Shown here piece after piece: positions 18,340 to 26,975 of a stretch of DNA of 64,000 bases; position 1 is the stretch's first letter; every line of letters starts with the position of its first letter. Origin of the DNA: Streptomyces katrae (GTDB lineage: Bacteria; Actinomycetota; Actinomycetes; Streptomycetales; Streptomycetaceae); NCBI RefSeq assembly GCF_000717655.1, contig NZ_JNZY01000001.1:372001-436000 (forward strand), given 5' to 3'. A program made the translations under genes and the position numbers. Under the pieces are notes generated by a model. It ran no database searches and was not told the DNA's origin. It saw nothing but the letters and a program-made list of their open reading frames with translations.

Positions 18340-18638
18340 GCTGCGGAGAGCCGCACGAGACGGAGTGCTCTGAGGTCCTGGACCACCTGTACGAGTTCCT
18401 GGACCACGAGATGCCGGACAGCGACTGCACGAAGTTCGAGACGCATTTCGGCGAGTGCAATCCCTGTCTGGAGAAGTACGGCCTCGAGCAGGCCGTGAAG
18501 AAGCTGGTGAAGCGCTGCTGCGGTTCGGACGACGTGCCGACCGATCTGCGCTCGAAGGTCATGGGCCGGATCGAGCTGATCCGTTCGGGCCAGGCCGTCC
18601 CCGATCACGACGTCACCGCGGACCCCGCCACCAGCTGA
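18336..18638 (+). CDS. rsrA: Zinc-containing redox-sensing anti-sigma factor RsrA
   Basis: RsrA binds and inhibits SigR until disulfide formation expels zinc. The 100-residue ZAS-domain protein has the His37-x3-Cys41-x2-Cys44 motif and cysteines at 3, 11, 31, 41, 44, 61 and 62, the same pattern as S. coelicolor RsrA including the Cys11/Cys44 redox pair. It overlaps sigR by four bases. Confidence 0.96.
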   Translation: MSCGEPHETECSEVLDHLYEFLDHEMPDSDCTKFETHFGECNPCLEKYGLEQAVKKLVKRCCGSDDVPTDLRSKVMGRIELIRSGQAVPDHDVTADPATS

Positions 18639-18814
18639 TCGAACAACTGCCCCTGGAAACCCACTTCGTTCACCCGAAGGCGCTAATCCGGGGGCGCCCG
18701 TACGGCGCAATACGAAAATGTGGCCCGCTGCACCAGGGGCCACACCTATTCTCCCCAGACGGTGCCGGTGATCCGGCGGCACCGGGTGCGCACGGCACAG
18801 GGGAGGAGAGCGCC

Positions 18815-20407
18815 ATGCGGGTACTTCCGCCGGCGGCGCGCCCTTCCCTCATGCGGGCCGTCGTCCTGTGCGCCGTCCTCACGGCATGCGCCTGCACCGC
18901 CCCGGCCTTCGCCGATTCCGGCACCCCCTGGCCGGCCGTAGGACTTCTCGCCCTCCTCTGCCCGGGCTGCGAACTCGTCAGGCTGTGCCCGCTGCCGGGC
19001 AGGCGCAGCCGGGTCCCCGAGGGCATCGGCTCCTTCTTCCCCGTGGTGCTCGCCGCCGTCTTCCTGCTGCCGCCGGCCGCCGCCGCGCTGGTTGCGCTGC
19101 CCGGCGGGTTCGCCCAGGCCGTGGTCCAGCGGCCCGCCCCGGTGCGCCGGGTGTGGCACGCGGCGCAGCAGGCCACGGCCGCTGGGGCCGCGGGATGGAC
19201 GTTCGCCCTGCTGGGCGGGCCGGACGCGCTCGGCGGCAGCCCCTTCGAGGGGTCGTTCGGAGCGGCCTTCGGGGGGTCCGGCCCGCCCGCCGCGGCCGGC
19301 CGGCTCGCGGACTTCCCGTACGCGATGCTCCCCGCCGCGGCCGCGGCCGTCGCCTTCTGCCTCGTACTGACCGCCCTCGACGCGGGCATCCTGGCCGCCG
19401 CCGAGGGACGGCCCGCGCGAGCCACGTGGCGCGGACTGCTCACCCTCTCCCTGGCCCCGCACTGCGTGCACGGCCTCGCCGGGCTGATGATGGCCGTCAT
19501 GTGGCGCAGCCCCTACGGGCTCCCGGCCGCGCTGCTCGTCCTGCTGCCGATGTACATCTCCTGCTGGATCTTCGCCCAGTACCACCGCGAACGGGCCGCC
19601 CACCAGGCCACGATCCGGGCGCTCGTCCAGGCCGTCGACCTCAAGGACCGCTACACGCGCGGCCACAGCGAGCGCGTCGGCCAGGCCTCGGCGATGATCG
19701 CCCGCGAGCTGGGCATGGCCGGGGACCGCCTCGAGGTCGTCCGGATCGCCGGGATCCTGCACGACGTCGGCAAACTCGGCGTCCCGACCCGGCTGCTGCG
19801 CAAGGACGGGCCGCTGACCCCCGAGGAGCGCCGGGTCATCGAGCTGCACCCCGAGTACGGGCACGAGATGGTGCGCGGCATCGGCTTCCTGGGGGAGGCC
19901 CGGTCCGCGATCCTGCACCACCACGAGCGGATCGACGGCACCGGCTATCCGTACGGGCTGGCCGGCGAGCAGATCCCGGTGCTGGCCCGGGTGGTGGCGG
20001 TGGCCGACGCCTTCGACGCGATGACCTCGACCCGCTCCTACAGCCGGGCGCGGCCGGTGCCGGTGGCCCTGGCCGAGCTGGAACGGTGTGCGGGGGCGCA
20101 CTTCGACCCGGCGATGGTGCACGCGCTGGTGGACGCGATCGGCCGGGACGGCTGGCACCCGGTGGCCACCGCGGACGACGACGTGCAGGTGATCCCGGCC
20201 GGTTCCGCTTCCGCTTCCGCTCCCGGCCGTGCGGCGGCGGCCGTTGCCGCAGCCGCCGCGGCACCCGTGGCGGCCGTACCTGCCGCGGCCGTGCCGGACC
20301 CCGGCGGCTCCGCGCTGTCCGGGCTCCCCGCGCAGGGCGCCCGCCTGGGCGTACGGACCGTGGACCCGCGCGCCGGGCAGGAACCGGACGGCGGGAGCGG
20401 GGCATGA
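18815..20407 (+). CDS. Membrane HD-GYP domain protein
   Basis: This is a 530-residue protein with a hydrophobic N-terminal half (about six helices to residue 255) and a cytosolic HD-GYP domain. The metal residues are His316/Asp317 in ILHDVGK, with the HHHERIDGTGYP block at 368-379, so the catalytic set looks complete. HD-GYP proteins hydrolyse cyclic di-GMP or related dinucleotides. A low-complexity Ala/Pro/Val tail follows residue 455. The frame is open much earlier, but ATG 18815 has GGGAGGAG upstream. The stop overlaps the next HD gene by four bases, so they form an operon. Confidence 0.85.
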   Translation: MRVLPPAARPSLMRAVVLCAVLTACACTAPAFADSGTPWPAVGLLALLCPGCELVRLCPLPGRRSRVPEGIGSFFPVVLAAVFLLPPAAAALVALPGGFAQAVVQRPAPVRRVWHAAQQATAAGAAGWTFALLGGPDALGGSPFEGSFGAAFGGSGPPAAAGRLADFPYAMLPAAAAAVAFCLVLTALDAGILAAAEGRPARATWRGLLTLSLAPHCVHGLAGLMMAVMWRSPYGLPAALLVLLPMYISCWIFAQYHRERAAHQATIRALVQAVDLKDRYTRGHSERVGQASAMIARELGMAGDRLEVVRIAGILHDVGKLGVPTRLLRKDGPLTPEERRVIELHPEYGHEMVRGIGFLGEARSAILHHHERIDGTGYPYGLAGEQIPVLARVVAVADAFDAMTSTRSYSRARPVPVALAELERCAGAHFDPAMVHALVDAIGRDGWHPVATADDDVQVIPAGSASASAPGRAAAAVAAAAAAPVAAVPAAAVPDPGGSALSGLPAQGARLGVRTVDPRAGQEPDGGSGA

Positions 20408-21693
20408 GGGCCACGGTCGTGTGGACGGTGCGCGGGGCCGCCGGGGTGCTCACCCTGGCCGGGCTCGGGCACACCCTGTGGTACGGCGTCGTCGAGCCCG
20501 GCACCGCCCTGGCCTTCGGCGCCCTCATCGCCTGCGGAGAGCTCGCCCGCCGCGACCCGGGCGACGCCCGGGACCGCTCGGCCGGCCGGGACGCGGCCGA
20601 GGACCGCCAGCCCGCACCGCTGGGCTCCGCCGGCGCCCTCGCGTACGCCCTGCTCGGCCCGAACGCCGCCCAGTCCACCCACCACGGGGTGCTCCAGATC
20701 GTCGCGGTCGTCGTCGCCGGGGCGCTCGCCGGGATCGTCCCGCACATCGCCCGGGGCCGCGGCCCCGCCGCCGACCACCTGGCCCGCCGGGTCCTCACCG
20801 TCGCCTTCGCCGCCGTCTGCTTCCAGCCGCTCTACAATTCCGGCCGGCTGGAGCACGGCATCGGACAGGGCCCGTACCTCGTCCTCTTCCTGCTCTTCCT
20901 GCTCGGCCTCACCGCCCTGTGCGACGCCGTGCTCGCCGCCGCGCCGGCCGGCGCCCGCACGGGCCGGCCGTACGGGCCGCTGCTGCGCGACGAGCTGCGC
21001 GCCCAGCTCGGCATCGGCTCGGCGATCTGCGCCACCGGCGTCGTCATGGCCCTCGGGGTGGCCGTCGCCGGGCTGTGGGCGCTGCCCGTCCTCTGCGTGC
21101 CGCTGCTGCTGACCCAGCTGTCCTTCCACCGGATCACCGCGATCCGCACCACCTACCGCCAGACCATCACCTCCCTGGCCAGGGCCACCGAGATCGCGGG
21201 CTGCACCCGCCCGGGGCACTCCCGCCGCGTCGCCGCGCTGAGCTGCGCCGTCGGCCGGGAGCTCGGGCTGTCGGAGCGGGAGCTCACCGTGCTGGAATAC
21301 GCCGCTCTCATGCACGACATCGGCCAGCTCTCCCTCGTCGACCCGGTCCGGGCCGGGGCCACCGCCGGGCTGCCCGCCGCCGAGGCCCGCCGGATCGCCG
21401 TGCTCGGCGGGGAGGTCGCCCGCCAGACCGGGGTGCCCGCCGAGGTGGCCGTGGTCGTGGAGCGGCAGGCCGACCCGTACCGGGACCAGCCCGCCCTGGC
21501 GCGCATCGTACGGGCGGTCAACGCGTACGACGACCTGCTGGGCGGGACCCGTCACCCGGGCGGCTCACTGGCGGTGCTGGAGCAGCTCCGGCTGGGCACG
21601 GGGCGCGACTATCAGCCAGAGGTCGTGGAGTGTCTTGCAAGGGTTCTGGCCAGGGGCGGACGTGACAGAGTCGGTCAAGTCCCACTTGGGTAA
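20404..21693 (+). CDS. Membrane HD-domain protein, degenerate HD-GYP partner
   Basis: This 429-residue protein overlaps the preceding HD-GYP gene by ATGA and has the same architecture: about seven helices to residue 245, then an HD domain with His272, His304 and Asp305 (LMHDIGQ). The GYP block is absent (the equivalent region is ERQADPYRDQP), so it is probably catalytically impaired or acts on another substrate. The tandem of an intact and a degenerate copy suggests a heteromeric complex. It ends just before the TPR gene. Confidence 0.8.
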   Translation: MRATVVWTVRGAAGVLTLAGLGHTLWYGVVEPGTALAFGALIACGELARRDPGDARDRSAGRDAAEDRQPAPLGSAGALAYALLGPNAAQSTHHGVLQIVAVVVAGALAGIVPHIARGRGPAADHLARRVLTVAFAAVCFQPLYNSGRLEHGIGQGPYLVLFLLFLLGLTALCDAVLAAAPAGARTGRPYGPLLRDELRAQLGIGSAICATGVVMALGVAVAGLWALPVLCVPLLLTQLSFHRITAIRTTYRQTITSLARATEIAGCTRPGHSRRVAALSCAVGRELGLSERELTVLEYAALMHDIGQLSLVDPVRAGATAGLPAAEARRIAVLGGEVARQTGVPAEVAVVVERQADPYRDQPALARIVRAVNAYDDLLGGTRHPGGSLAVLEQLRLGTGRDYQPEVVECLARVLARGGRDRVGQVPLG

Positions 21694-21696
21694 CCC

Positions 21697-22800
21697 ATGG
21701 GTAATGAGCGGCCGTCCGAGTGGGCATGGTTGGATGCCAGTAGGAGTGTCCGTGAGGGTGTCCGCAAGGCTGCACCGTTGGACCGGCAGGCGGGAATCGT
21801 GAGGATCTTCGGGAAGGTACGGCATCGGCCCTCCGCCTCGTGGCGGCAGGCCACCGACCGCGCGTTCACGCTGATCGGCGACGGGCGGTACGAGGACGCG
21901 GGCGCGCTGCTGACCAGAGCCGCGGACCTGGAGCCCTGGCTGTCCGAGTCCTGGTTCAACCTGGCCCTGCTGCACAAGTTCCGGCACGACTGGGAGCAGG
22001 CGCGGGCCGCCGGACTGCGCGCCGTGGCCCTGCTGGACCGCGAGACCGGCGCCCCGGACTGGTGGAACGTCGGCATCGCCGCGACCGCGCTTCAGGACTG
22101 GCCGCTGGCCCGCCGGGCCTGGCAGGCGTACGGGCTGAAGGTGCCCGGGGACACCGCCGCCGGAGGGAAGAAGAACAGCGGCGAACCGGTCGGCATGGAG
22201 CTCGGCAGCGCCGCCGTACGGCTGTCCCCCGAGGGGGAGGCCGAGGTGGTCTGGGGCCGCCGGCTTGACCCGGCCCGCATGGAGGTCCTGTCGATCCCGC
22301 TGCCCTCCTCGGGACGCCGCTGGGGCGAGGTCGTCCTGCACGACGGGGTCCCGCACGGCGAGCGGGTCACCGCGGCCGGACCCTCGTACCCGGTCTTCGA
22401 CGAGATCGAGCTGTGGGCGCCCTCGCCGGTGCCGACCTGGGTGGTGCTGCTCGAGGCGGCCACCGAGGCGGACCGCGACGCCCTGGAACAGCTGGCCTCC
22501 GACGCGGGCTTCGCCGCCGAGGACTGGTCGTCGTCGGTACGGCTGCTGTGCCGGACCTGCTCGGAGAGCGTGATGCCGAGCGGCGAGGGCGACGGCGAGC
22601 ACCTCGACCCGCACGACCACAGCGAACCGGGACATCCCGGACCGCTCGGGCACCGTACGAACGGTTCCGGCCCGCTGTGGGTGCCGGAGCGGGAATGCGG
22701 CATCGCGGCGCCGGCCGGCCTGGTGCGCGGACTGCTCGACGGCTGGGTCGCGGACAGCCCGGAGACCCGGGAGTGGCGGGATCTCGAGGAAGTCTGCTGA
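21697..22800 (+). CDS. TPR-repeat protein of unknown function
   Basis: This is a soluble protein of up to 367 residues. TPR-like helices occupy about residues 48-145 (WRQATDRAFTLIGDGRYEDAGALLTRAADLEPW and following). The C-terminal half is a beta-rich domain ending in a cluster that includes LLCRTCSES, a His/Asp-rich stretch and WVPERECG, which could hold a metal. The start is uncertain: ATG 21697 has a poor ribosome site, and GTG 21799 (VRIFGKVRHRP) begins the conserved part. The gene is three bases after the HD operon, so probably co-transcribed. Function unknown. Confidence 0.7.
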   Translation: MGNERPSEWAWLDASRSVREGVRKAAPLDRQAGIVRIFGKVRHRPSASWRQATDRAFTLIGDGRYEDAGALLTRAADLEPWLSESWFNLALLHKFRHDWEQARAAGLRAVALLDRETGAPDWWNVGIAATALQDWPLARRAWQAYGLKVPGDTAAGGKKNSGEPVGMELGSAAVRLSPEGEAEVVWGRRLDPARMEVLSIPLPSSGRRWGEVVLHDGVPHGERVTAAGPSYPVFDEIELWAPSPVPTWVVLLEAATEADRDALEQLASDAGFAAEDWSSSVRLLCRTCSESVMPSGEGDGEHLDPHDHSEPGHPGPLGHRTNGSGPLWVPERECGIAAPAGLVRGLLDGWVADSPETREWRDLEEVC

Positions 22801-22866
22801 CCGGGCACCGTAGGCTGTACCGGCACATTGGTGAACGGGTGGACTTACGGAAGGCGTACGGCGGAC

Positions 22867-23502
22867 ATGGCGCAGCAGGAGAACGAGGTCGTCGAGCTTG
22901 TGAACGACGGGTACGTCGTGGACACCGAGGACTGTGCGGAGCGCGAGCTCGCCCACCGCGAGCGCGGCACCGCCCGCCCGATCACGGTCGTCGGCAACCC
23001 GGTCCTCCACCACGAGTGCAAGGACGTCACCGAGTTCGGCGACGAACTGGCGCAGTTGATCGACGACATGTTCGCCAGCCAGAAGGCCGCCGAGGGCGTG
23101 GGCCTGGCCGCGAACCAGATCGGCGTCGACGCCAAGGTCTTCGTCTACGACTGCCCCGACGACGACGGCGTGCGCCACACCGGCGTCGTGGTCAACCCGA
23201 AGCTGGTGGAGCTGCCGGCCGGCTCCCGCGTGCTCGACGACTCGAACGAGGGCTGCCTGTCGGTCCCGACCGCGTACGCCTCGCTGGCCCGCCCGGACTA
23301 CGCCGAGGTGACCGGCCAGGACGCGCAGGGCAACCCGATCAAGGTGCGCGGCACGGGCTACTTCGCGCGCTGCCTGCAGCACGAGACGGACCACCTGTAC
23401 GGGTACCTGTACATCGACCGCCTCTCGAAGCGCGACCGCAAGGACGCCCTGCGCCAGATGGAAGAGGGCACCCCGCGCTACGAAACGGTCCCGAACGCCT
23501 GA
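22867..23502 (+). CDS. def: Peptide deformylase
   Basis: This enzyme removes the formyl group from the initiator methionine of nascent proteins. The 211-residue actinobacterial-type protein has all three motifs: [10 protein letters not shown] (77-86), EGCLSVP with metal ligand Cys130, and QHETDHL with His172, Glu173 and His176. The N-terminus is extended by about 35 acidic residues relative to E. coli. The ATG at 22867 is preferred over upstream in-frame 22828, which would lie in the leader. Confidence 0.95.
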   Translation: MAQQENEVVELVNDGYVVDTEDCAERELAHRERGTARPITVVGNPVLHHECKDVTEFGDELAQLIDDMFASQKAAEGVGLAANQIGVDAKVFVYDCPDDDGVRHTGVVVNPKLVELPAGSRVLDDSNEGCLSVPTAYASLARPDYAEVTGQDAQGNPIKVRGTGYFARCLQHETDHLYGYLYIDRLSKRDRKDALRQMEEGTPRYETVPNA

Positions 23503-23542
23503 GCCTTCGTGGCCCTTGGCCCCTGGCCTGCGGGCCCGCGGA

Positions 23543-24511
23543 CTAAGCCACGGCCTGCGGGCCCCTGAACGTGCGGCGGAAGGCGTTCGGGGTCGTGCCG
23601 AGGGCGCGCAGGAAGTGGTGGCGCAGGGCTGCTGCGTTGCCGAAGCCGCTGCGGCCCGCGATCGCGTCGACCGTGTCGTCCGTAGCCTCCAAGAGCTCCT
23701 GCGCCAGCAGGACGCGCTGCCGCAGCACCCACTGGTACGGGGTCGTCCCGGTCTCCTGGAGGAAGCGGCGGGCGAAGGTGCGCGGTGACATGTGCGCGCG
23801 CTCGGCGAGCTGCTCGACGGTGATCTCCTCGTCCAGGTGGCGGGCCATCCAGCCGATCACCTCGCCCACCGTGTCGCACGCCGTGCGCGGCAGCGGCCGC
23901 TGGATGAACTGCGCCTGGCCGCCGTCCCGGTGCGGCGGGACGACCATCCGCCGGGCGATGGTGTTGGCCACCTCGGCGCCGTGCTCCCGGCGGACGACGT
24001 GCAGGCACGCGTCGATGCCCGAAGCAGTGCCCGCGGCGGTGACCACCGGCCCCTCGTCCACGTACAGCACGTCGGGGTCCACCCTCGCCTTCGGGAATCG
24101 CCGGGCCAGGGCCGGCGAGTGCATCCAGTGCGTGGTGCAGCGCCGGCCGTCCAGCAGCCCGGCGGCGCCGAGGACGAAGGCCCCGCTGCACACGCTCAGC
24201 ACCCGCGCACCCCGGTCGACGGCCCGGCGCAGCGCCTCCAGCAGCGGCTCGGGGTACTCCCGGGTCGCCGCCGCGCGGTCGGCGGGCACGCAGATCAGGT
24301 CCGCGCCCTCCAGCCGCTCCAGCCCGTGCGGGACGACGATGTCGAAGTGCCCGTCGCCGGTGCGGGAGTGCCGGTCCTCCGCCGCGCACACGGCGAAGTC
24401 GTACACCGGCAGCCCCATCTCACTGCGGTCGATCCCGAAGACCTCGCAGAAGATCCCCAGCTCGAAGGGGGCGACGCCGTTCACCAGGGCTACGGCCACG
24501 TTGTTCAGCAT
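23543..24511 (-). CDS. GlxA-family AraC-type regulator with DJ-1/PfpI domain
   Basis: The 322-residue protein has an N-terminal DJ-1/PfpI amidotransferase-like domain (about 3-175, with the cysteine elbow SVCSGAF) and a C-terminal AraC double helix-turn-helix (about 215-315, ITVEQLAERAHMSPRTFARRF and DAIAGRSGFGNAAALRHHF). This is the AdpA architecture, but it is not AdpA itself. It is divergent from a small membrane-protein gene about 80 bases away. Target genes and ligand are unknown. Confidence 0.88.
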   Translation of the reverse strand: MLNNVAVALVNGVAPFELGIFCEVFGIDRSEMGLPVYDFAVCAAEDRHSRTGDGHFDIVVPHGLERLEGADLICVPADRAAATREYPEPLLEALRRAVDRGARVLSVCSGAFVLGAAGLLDGRRCTTHWMHSPALARRFPKARVDPDVLYVDEGPVVTAAGTASGIDACLHVVRREHGAEVANTIARRMVVPPHRDGGQAQFIQRPLPRTACDTVGEVIGWMARHLDEEITVEQLAERAHMSPRTFARRFLQETGTTPYQWVLRQRVLLAQELLEATDDTVDAIAGRSGFGNAAALRHHFLRALGTTPNAFRRTFRGPQAVA

Positions 24512-24592
24512 GCCCCCAGTGTGGCAGTAATTCGCACTTCCATGACAGTCCTGCCACTGTCGGGTTTTCGGCGCCCTGGCGACAGTGGAGTC

Positions 24593-24802
24593 ATGAACAC
24601 GTTCCTCGACTTCCTCGTCGTCCTCGCCATCGCCGCCCTGCTGCTGGGGCCCGCGCTCTACGGGGCCCTGCGCGACCGCCGCATCGACCGGCAGCTACGC
24701 GCGGCCAAGCAGCGCGCGCAGGTCATCCGGGAGGGGCATGGGAGTGCGCAGCCCCGCGGCCGTACGCCCCGTGTTTCCGTACGGCACGCGCCCGGTCACT
24801 GA
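24593..24802 (+). CDS. Small membrane protein
   Basis: This is a 69-residue protein with one strongly hydrophobic N-terminal helix (FLDFLVVLAIAALLLGPALYGAL) followed by a basic tail. GTGGAG lies just before the ATG. The last 108 bases overlap antisense with the 3' end of the DUF3703 gene, so the tail beyond about residue 45 may be unselected. It is divergent from the GlxA-like regulator and a candidate target of it. Function unknown. Confidence 0.55.
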   Translation: MNTFLDFLVVLAIAALLLGPALYGALRDRRIDRQLRAAKQRAQVIREGHGSAQPRGRTPRVSVRHAPGH

Positions 24803-25081
24803 CCCGGCCCCCGCGACCAGGATCCGTACCACCTGCCCCACCGTCTCCGCCCGGTCCCGGCAGTGCACCGCGAGCCGGAACATGTGCCAGTGCGCACGGG
24901 TGTGGGGCCAGGCCCAGGCCTGGGAGATGATGTGGGCCCGCTCCAGGGCGGTCCACATGGCGTCGGTGTCGGGCGCGGCGTCGCGGGCGCGGCGCAACTC
25001 GGCCTCGAAGGCCACGCGCACGGCGGGCGGCATGGTCTTCGGCGAGCACACGGCGACGCATTTCTTCATCATCTTTCGCAT
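24695..25081 (-). CDS. DUF3703 family protein
   Basis: The 128-residue protein matches the DUF3703 pattern: an alpha-helical repeat region (AFEAELRRARDA, ALERAHIISQAWAWPHTRAHWHMF) and the C-terminal block GRVPYGNTGRT...MPLPDDLRALLG. The family is uncharacterised. The frame is open far upstream, but homology begins shortly after ATG 25081; ATG 25072 and 25069 are alternatives. It lies downstream of the AraC gene on the same strand. Confidence 0.72.
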   Translation of the reverse strand: MRKMMKKCVAVCSPKTMPPAVRVAFEAELRRARDAAPDTDAMWTALERAHIISQAWAWPHTRAHWHMFRLAVHCRDRAETVGQVVRILVAGAGSVTGRVPYGNTGRTAAGLRTPMPLPDDLRALLGRA

Positions 25082-25146
25082 GCGTCCACGGTGCGGCCGA
25101 GGGCCCCGCCCACGCTTGAACGAACCTGCTACATCCCGCGACCCGC

Positions 25147-25857
25147 TCACATCCACTGGATGGTGCGGGTGAAGTCCGACGGCGGGATCCCGAACATCCG
25201 CCGCCACACCCGGCTGAGATGCGCCCCGTCGGCGAAGCCCGCGCCGTGCGCCGCATCCGTCAGGGAGTGCCCCTGGGAGGCGAGTTCGGCGGTCCGCATC
25301 AGTCGCAGCCACAGGACGTAGGGGCGGAACGGCAGTCCGAGCTCCGCCCGGAACAGGTGCGCGAGGCGGCTCTCCGACAGGCATGCCACCTCGGCCGCCT
25401 GGGACAGCCGTACGTGCTCCCGCCCGGGCAGCCAGTCCAGCACCCGCACCAGCCCCGGATGCGGCGTCGCACCCGGCAGCGGCCCTTGCGGCAGTACGGA
25501 GTCCAGCGCGCAGGCCGCCTCGAAGGGATCGGCGGGCAGCGCATCCGGTACGAGGTCCCCCGCGTCCCCCGCCAGCGCCGCGAGCCGGCGCCCGGCGGTG
25601 GAGAGCGGGTCGTAGTGCAGCACCACCCCGCGCGGAACCCCGCCCAGCACGGAATGCCGCACCCCGGACGGGACCACGTAGGCCCGGCAGCGGAACGGCT
25701 CCCCGGCCGGCCCGGCCATCAGCAGATCGTCCCCGCCGAGCGCGGCGATGACCTGCACGGAGTGGTGTGCGTGCGCGGAGGCGGACCCGACGGCGCCCCC
25801 GTACACCACGCCCCCCGGCCGCAGCCGCGCCCGCCCGGCCCACCCGGTCACGGACAC
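25147..25857 (-). CDS. nrdS: AraC-family regulator NrdS
   Basis: This 236-residue protein has a cupin-like sensor half (HAHHSVQVIAALGGDDLLM) and a C-terminal AraC helix-turn-helix pair (VRLSQAAEVACLSESRLAHLF, LTDAAHGAGFADGAHLSRVWRRMFG). It follows nrdB by about 85 bases on the same strand. In S. coelicolor the nrdABS operon carries such an AraC-like gene, nrdS, of unknown role, which is the basis for the name. The start is inferred: GTG 25857 or 25851, since no ATG precedes the conserved part. Confidence 0.8.
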   Translation of the reverse strand: MSVTGWAGRARLRPGGVVYGGAVGSASAHAHHSVQVIAALGGDDLLMAGPAGEPFRCRAYVVPSGVRHSVLGGVPRGVVLHYDPLSTAGRRLAALAGDAGDLVPDALPADPFEAACALDSVLPQGPLPGATPHPGLVRVLDWLPGREHVRLSQAAEVACLSESRLAHLFRAELGLPFRPYVLWLRLMRTAELASQGHSLTDAAHGAGFADGAHLSRVWRRMFGIPPSDFTRTIQWM

Positions 25858-25943
25858 GACGAAGCGCCCCCGCCCAGGACCTCGGTCACCCGAGTCGTTC
25901 TCCCCATGGGCGGGGACGCTATCAAGCCACTGGAGCAGGCGAC

Positions 25944-26975
25944 TTAGAAGTCCTCGTCCAGGTCGACCGTGCCCTCGACCGCGACCTGGTAGGCCGACGG
26001 GCGGCGCTCGAAGAAGTTGGTCAGCTCCTGGACGCCCTGGAGCTCCATGAAGGAGAACGGGTTCTGCGAGCCGTACACCGGCGGGAAGCCGAGGCGGACC
26101 AGGCGCTGGTCGGCGACGCACTCCAGGTACTCGCGCATCGACTCGGTGTTCATGCCCGGCAGGCCGTCACCGCACAGGTCGCGGCCGAACTGCAGCTCCG
26201 CCTCCACGGCCTCCTTCAGCATGTCGGTGACCTGCTGCTGGAGCGCGTCGTCGAAGAGCTCCGGCTCCTCCTTGCGGACCGTGTCCACGACCTCGAACGC
26301 GAAGTTCATGTGCATGGTTTCGTCCCGGAACACCCAGTTGGTGCCGGTGGCCAGGCCGTGCAGCAGGCCGCGCGAGCGGAACCAGTAGACGTACGCGAAG
26401 GCGCCGTAGAAGAAGAGGCCCTCGATGCACGCCGCGAAGCAGATCAGGTTCAGCAGGAAGCGACGGCGGTCGGCCTGCGTCTCCAGCCGGTCGATCTTCT
26501 CGACCGAGTCCATCCACTTGAAGCAGAACTGCGCCTTCTCGCGGATCGACGGGATCTCCTCGACCGCGTCGAAGGCGGCCGCGCGGTCGGCCGGGTCGGG
26601 CAGGTAGGTGTCGAGCAGCGTCAGATAGAACTGGACGTGCACGGCCTCCTCGAACAGCTGGCGCGACAGGTACAGGCGCGCCTCCGGGGAGTTGATGTGC
26701 TTGTAGAGCGTCAGCACCAGGTTGTTCGAGACGATCGAGTCGCCCGTCGCGAAGAACGCGACGAGGCGGCCGATCATGTGCTGCTCGGCGGGCGTGAGCT
26801 TCGCGAGGTCGGCGACGTCCGAGTGGAGGTCGACCTCCTCGACGGTCCAGGTGTTCTTGATCGCGTCCCGGTAGCGTTCGTAGAAGTCCGGGTAGCGCAT
26901 GGGACGGAGGGTCAGCTCGAAGCCGGGGTCGAGCAGGTTCTTGCTCGTTGCAACATCGGTGTCGGTGGAGCTCAT
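25944..26975 (-). CDS. nrdB: Class I ribonucleotide reductase small (radical) subunit
   Basis: NrdB houses the di-iron site and tyrosyl radical that initiate reduction of ribonucleotides by NrdA. The 343-residue protein shows ligands Asp79, Glu110 and His113 and, four residues on, Tyr117 at the radical position, the same spacing as in the E. coli enzyme. Later ligands lie in LICFAACIEG and ETMHMNFAFE. The C-terminal acidic tail (VDLDEDF) is the docking peptide for NrdA. Its ATG overlaps the nrdA stop (TAATG), indicating coupled translation. Confidence 0.96.
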   Translation of the reverse strand: MSSTDTDVATSKNLLDPGFELTLRPMRYPDFYERYRDAIKNTWTVEEVDLHSDVADLAKLTPAEQHMIGRLVAFFATGDSIVSNNLVLTLYKHINSPEARLYLSRQLFEEAVHVQFYLTLLDTYLPDPADRAAAFDAVEEIPSIREKAQFCFKWMDSVEKIDRLETQADRRRFLLNLICFAACIEGLFFYGAFAYVYWFRSRGLLHGLATGTNWVFRDETMHMNFAFEVVDTVRKEEPELFDDALQQQVTDMLKEAVEAELQFGRDLCGDGLPGMNTESMREYLECVADQRLVRLGFPPVYGSQNPFSFMELQGVQELTNFFERRPSAYQVAVEGTVDLDEDF

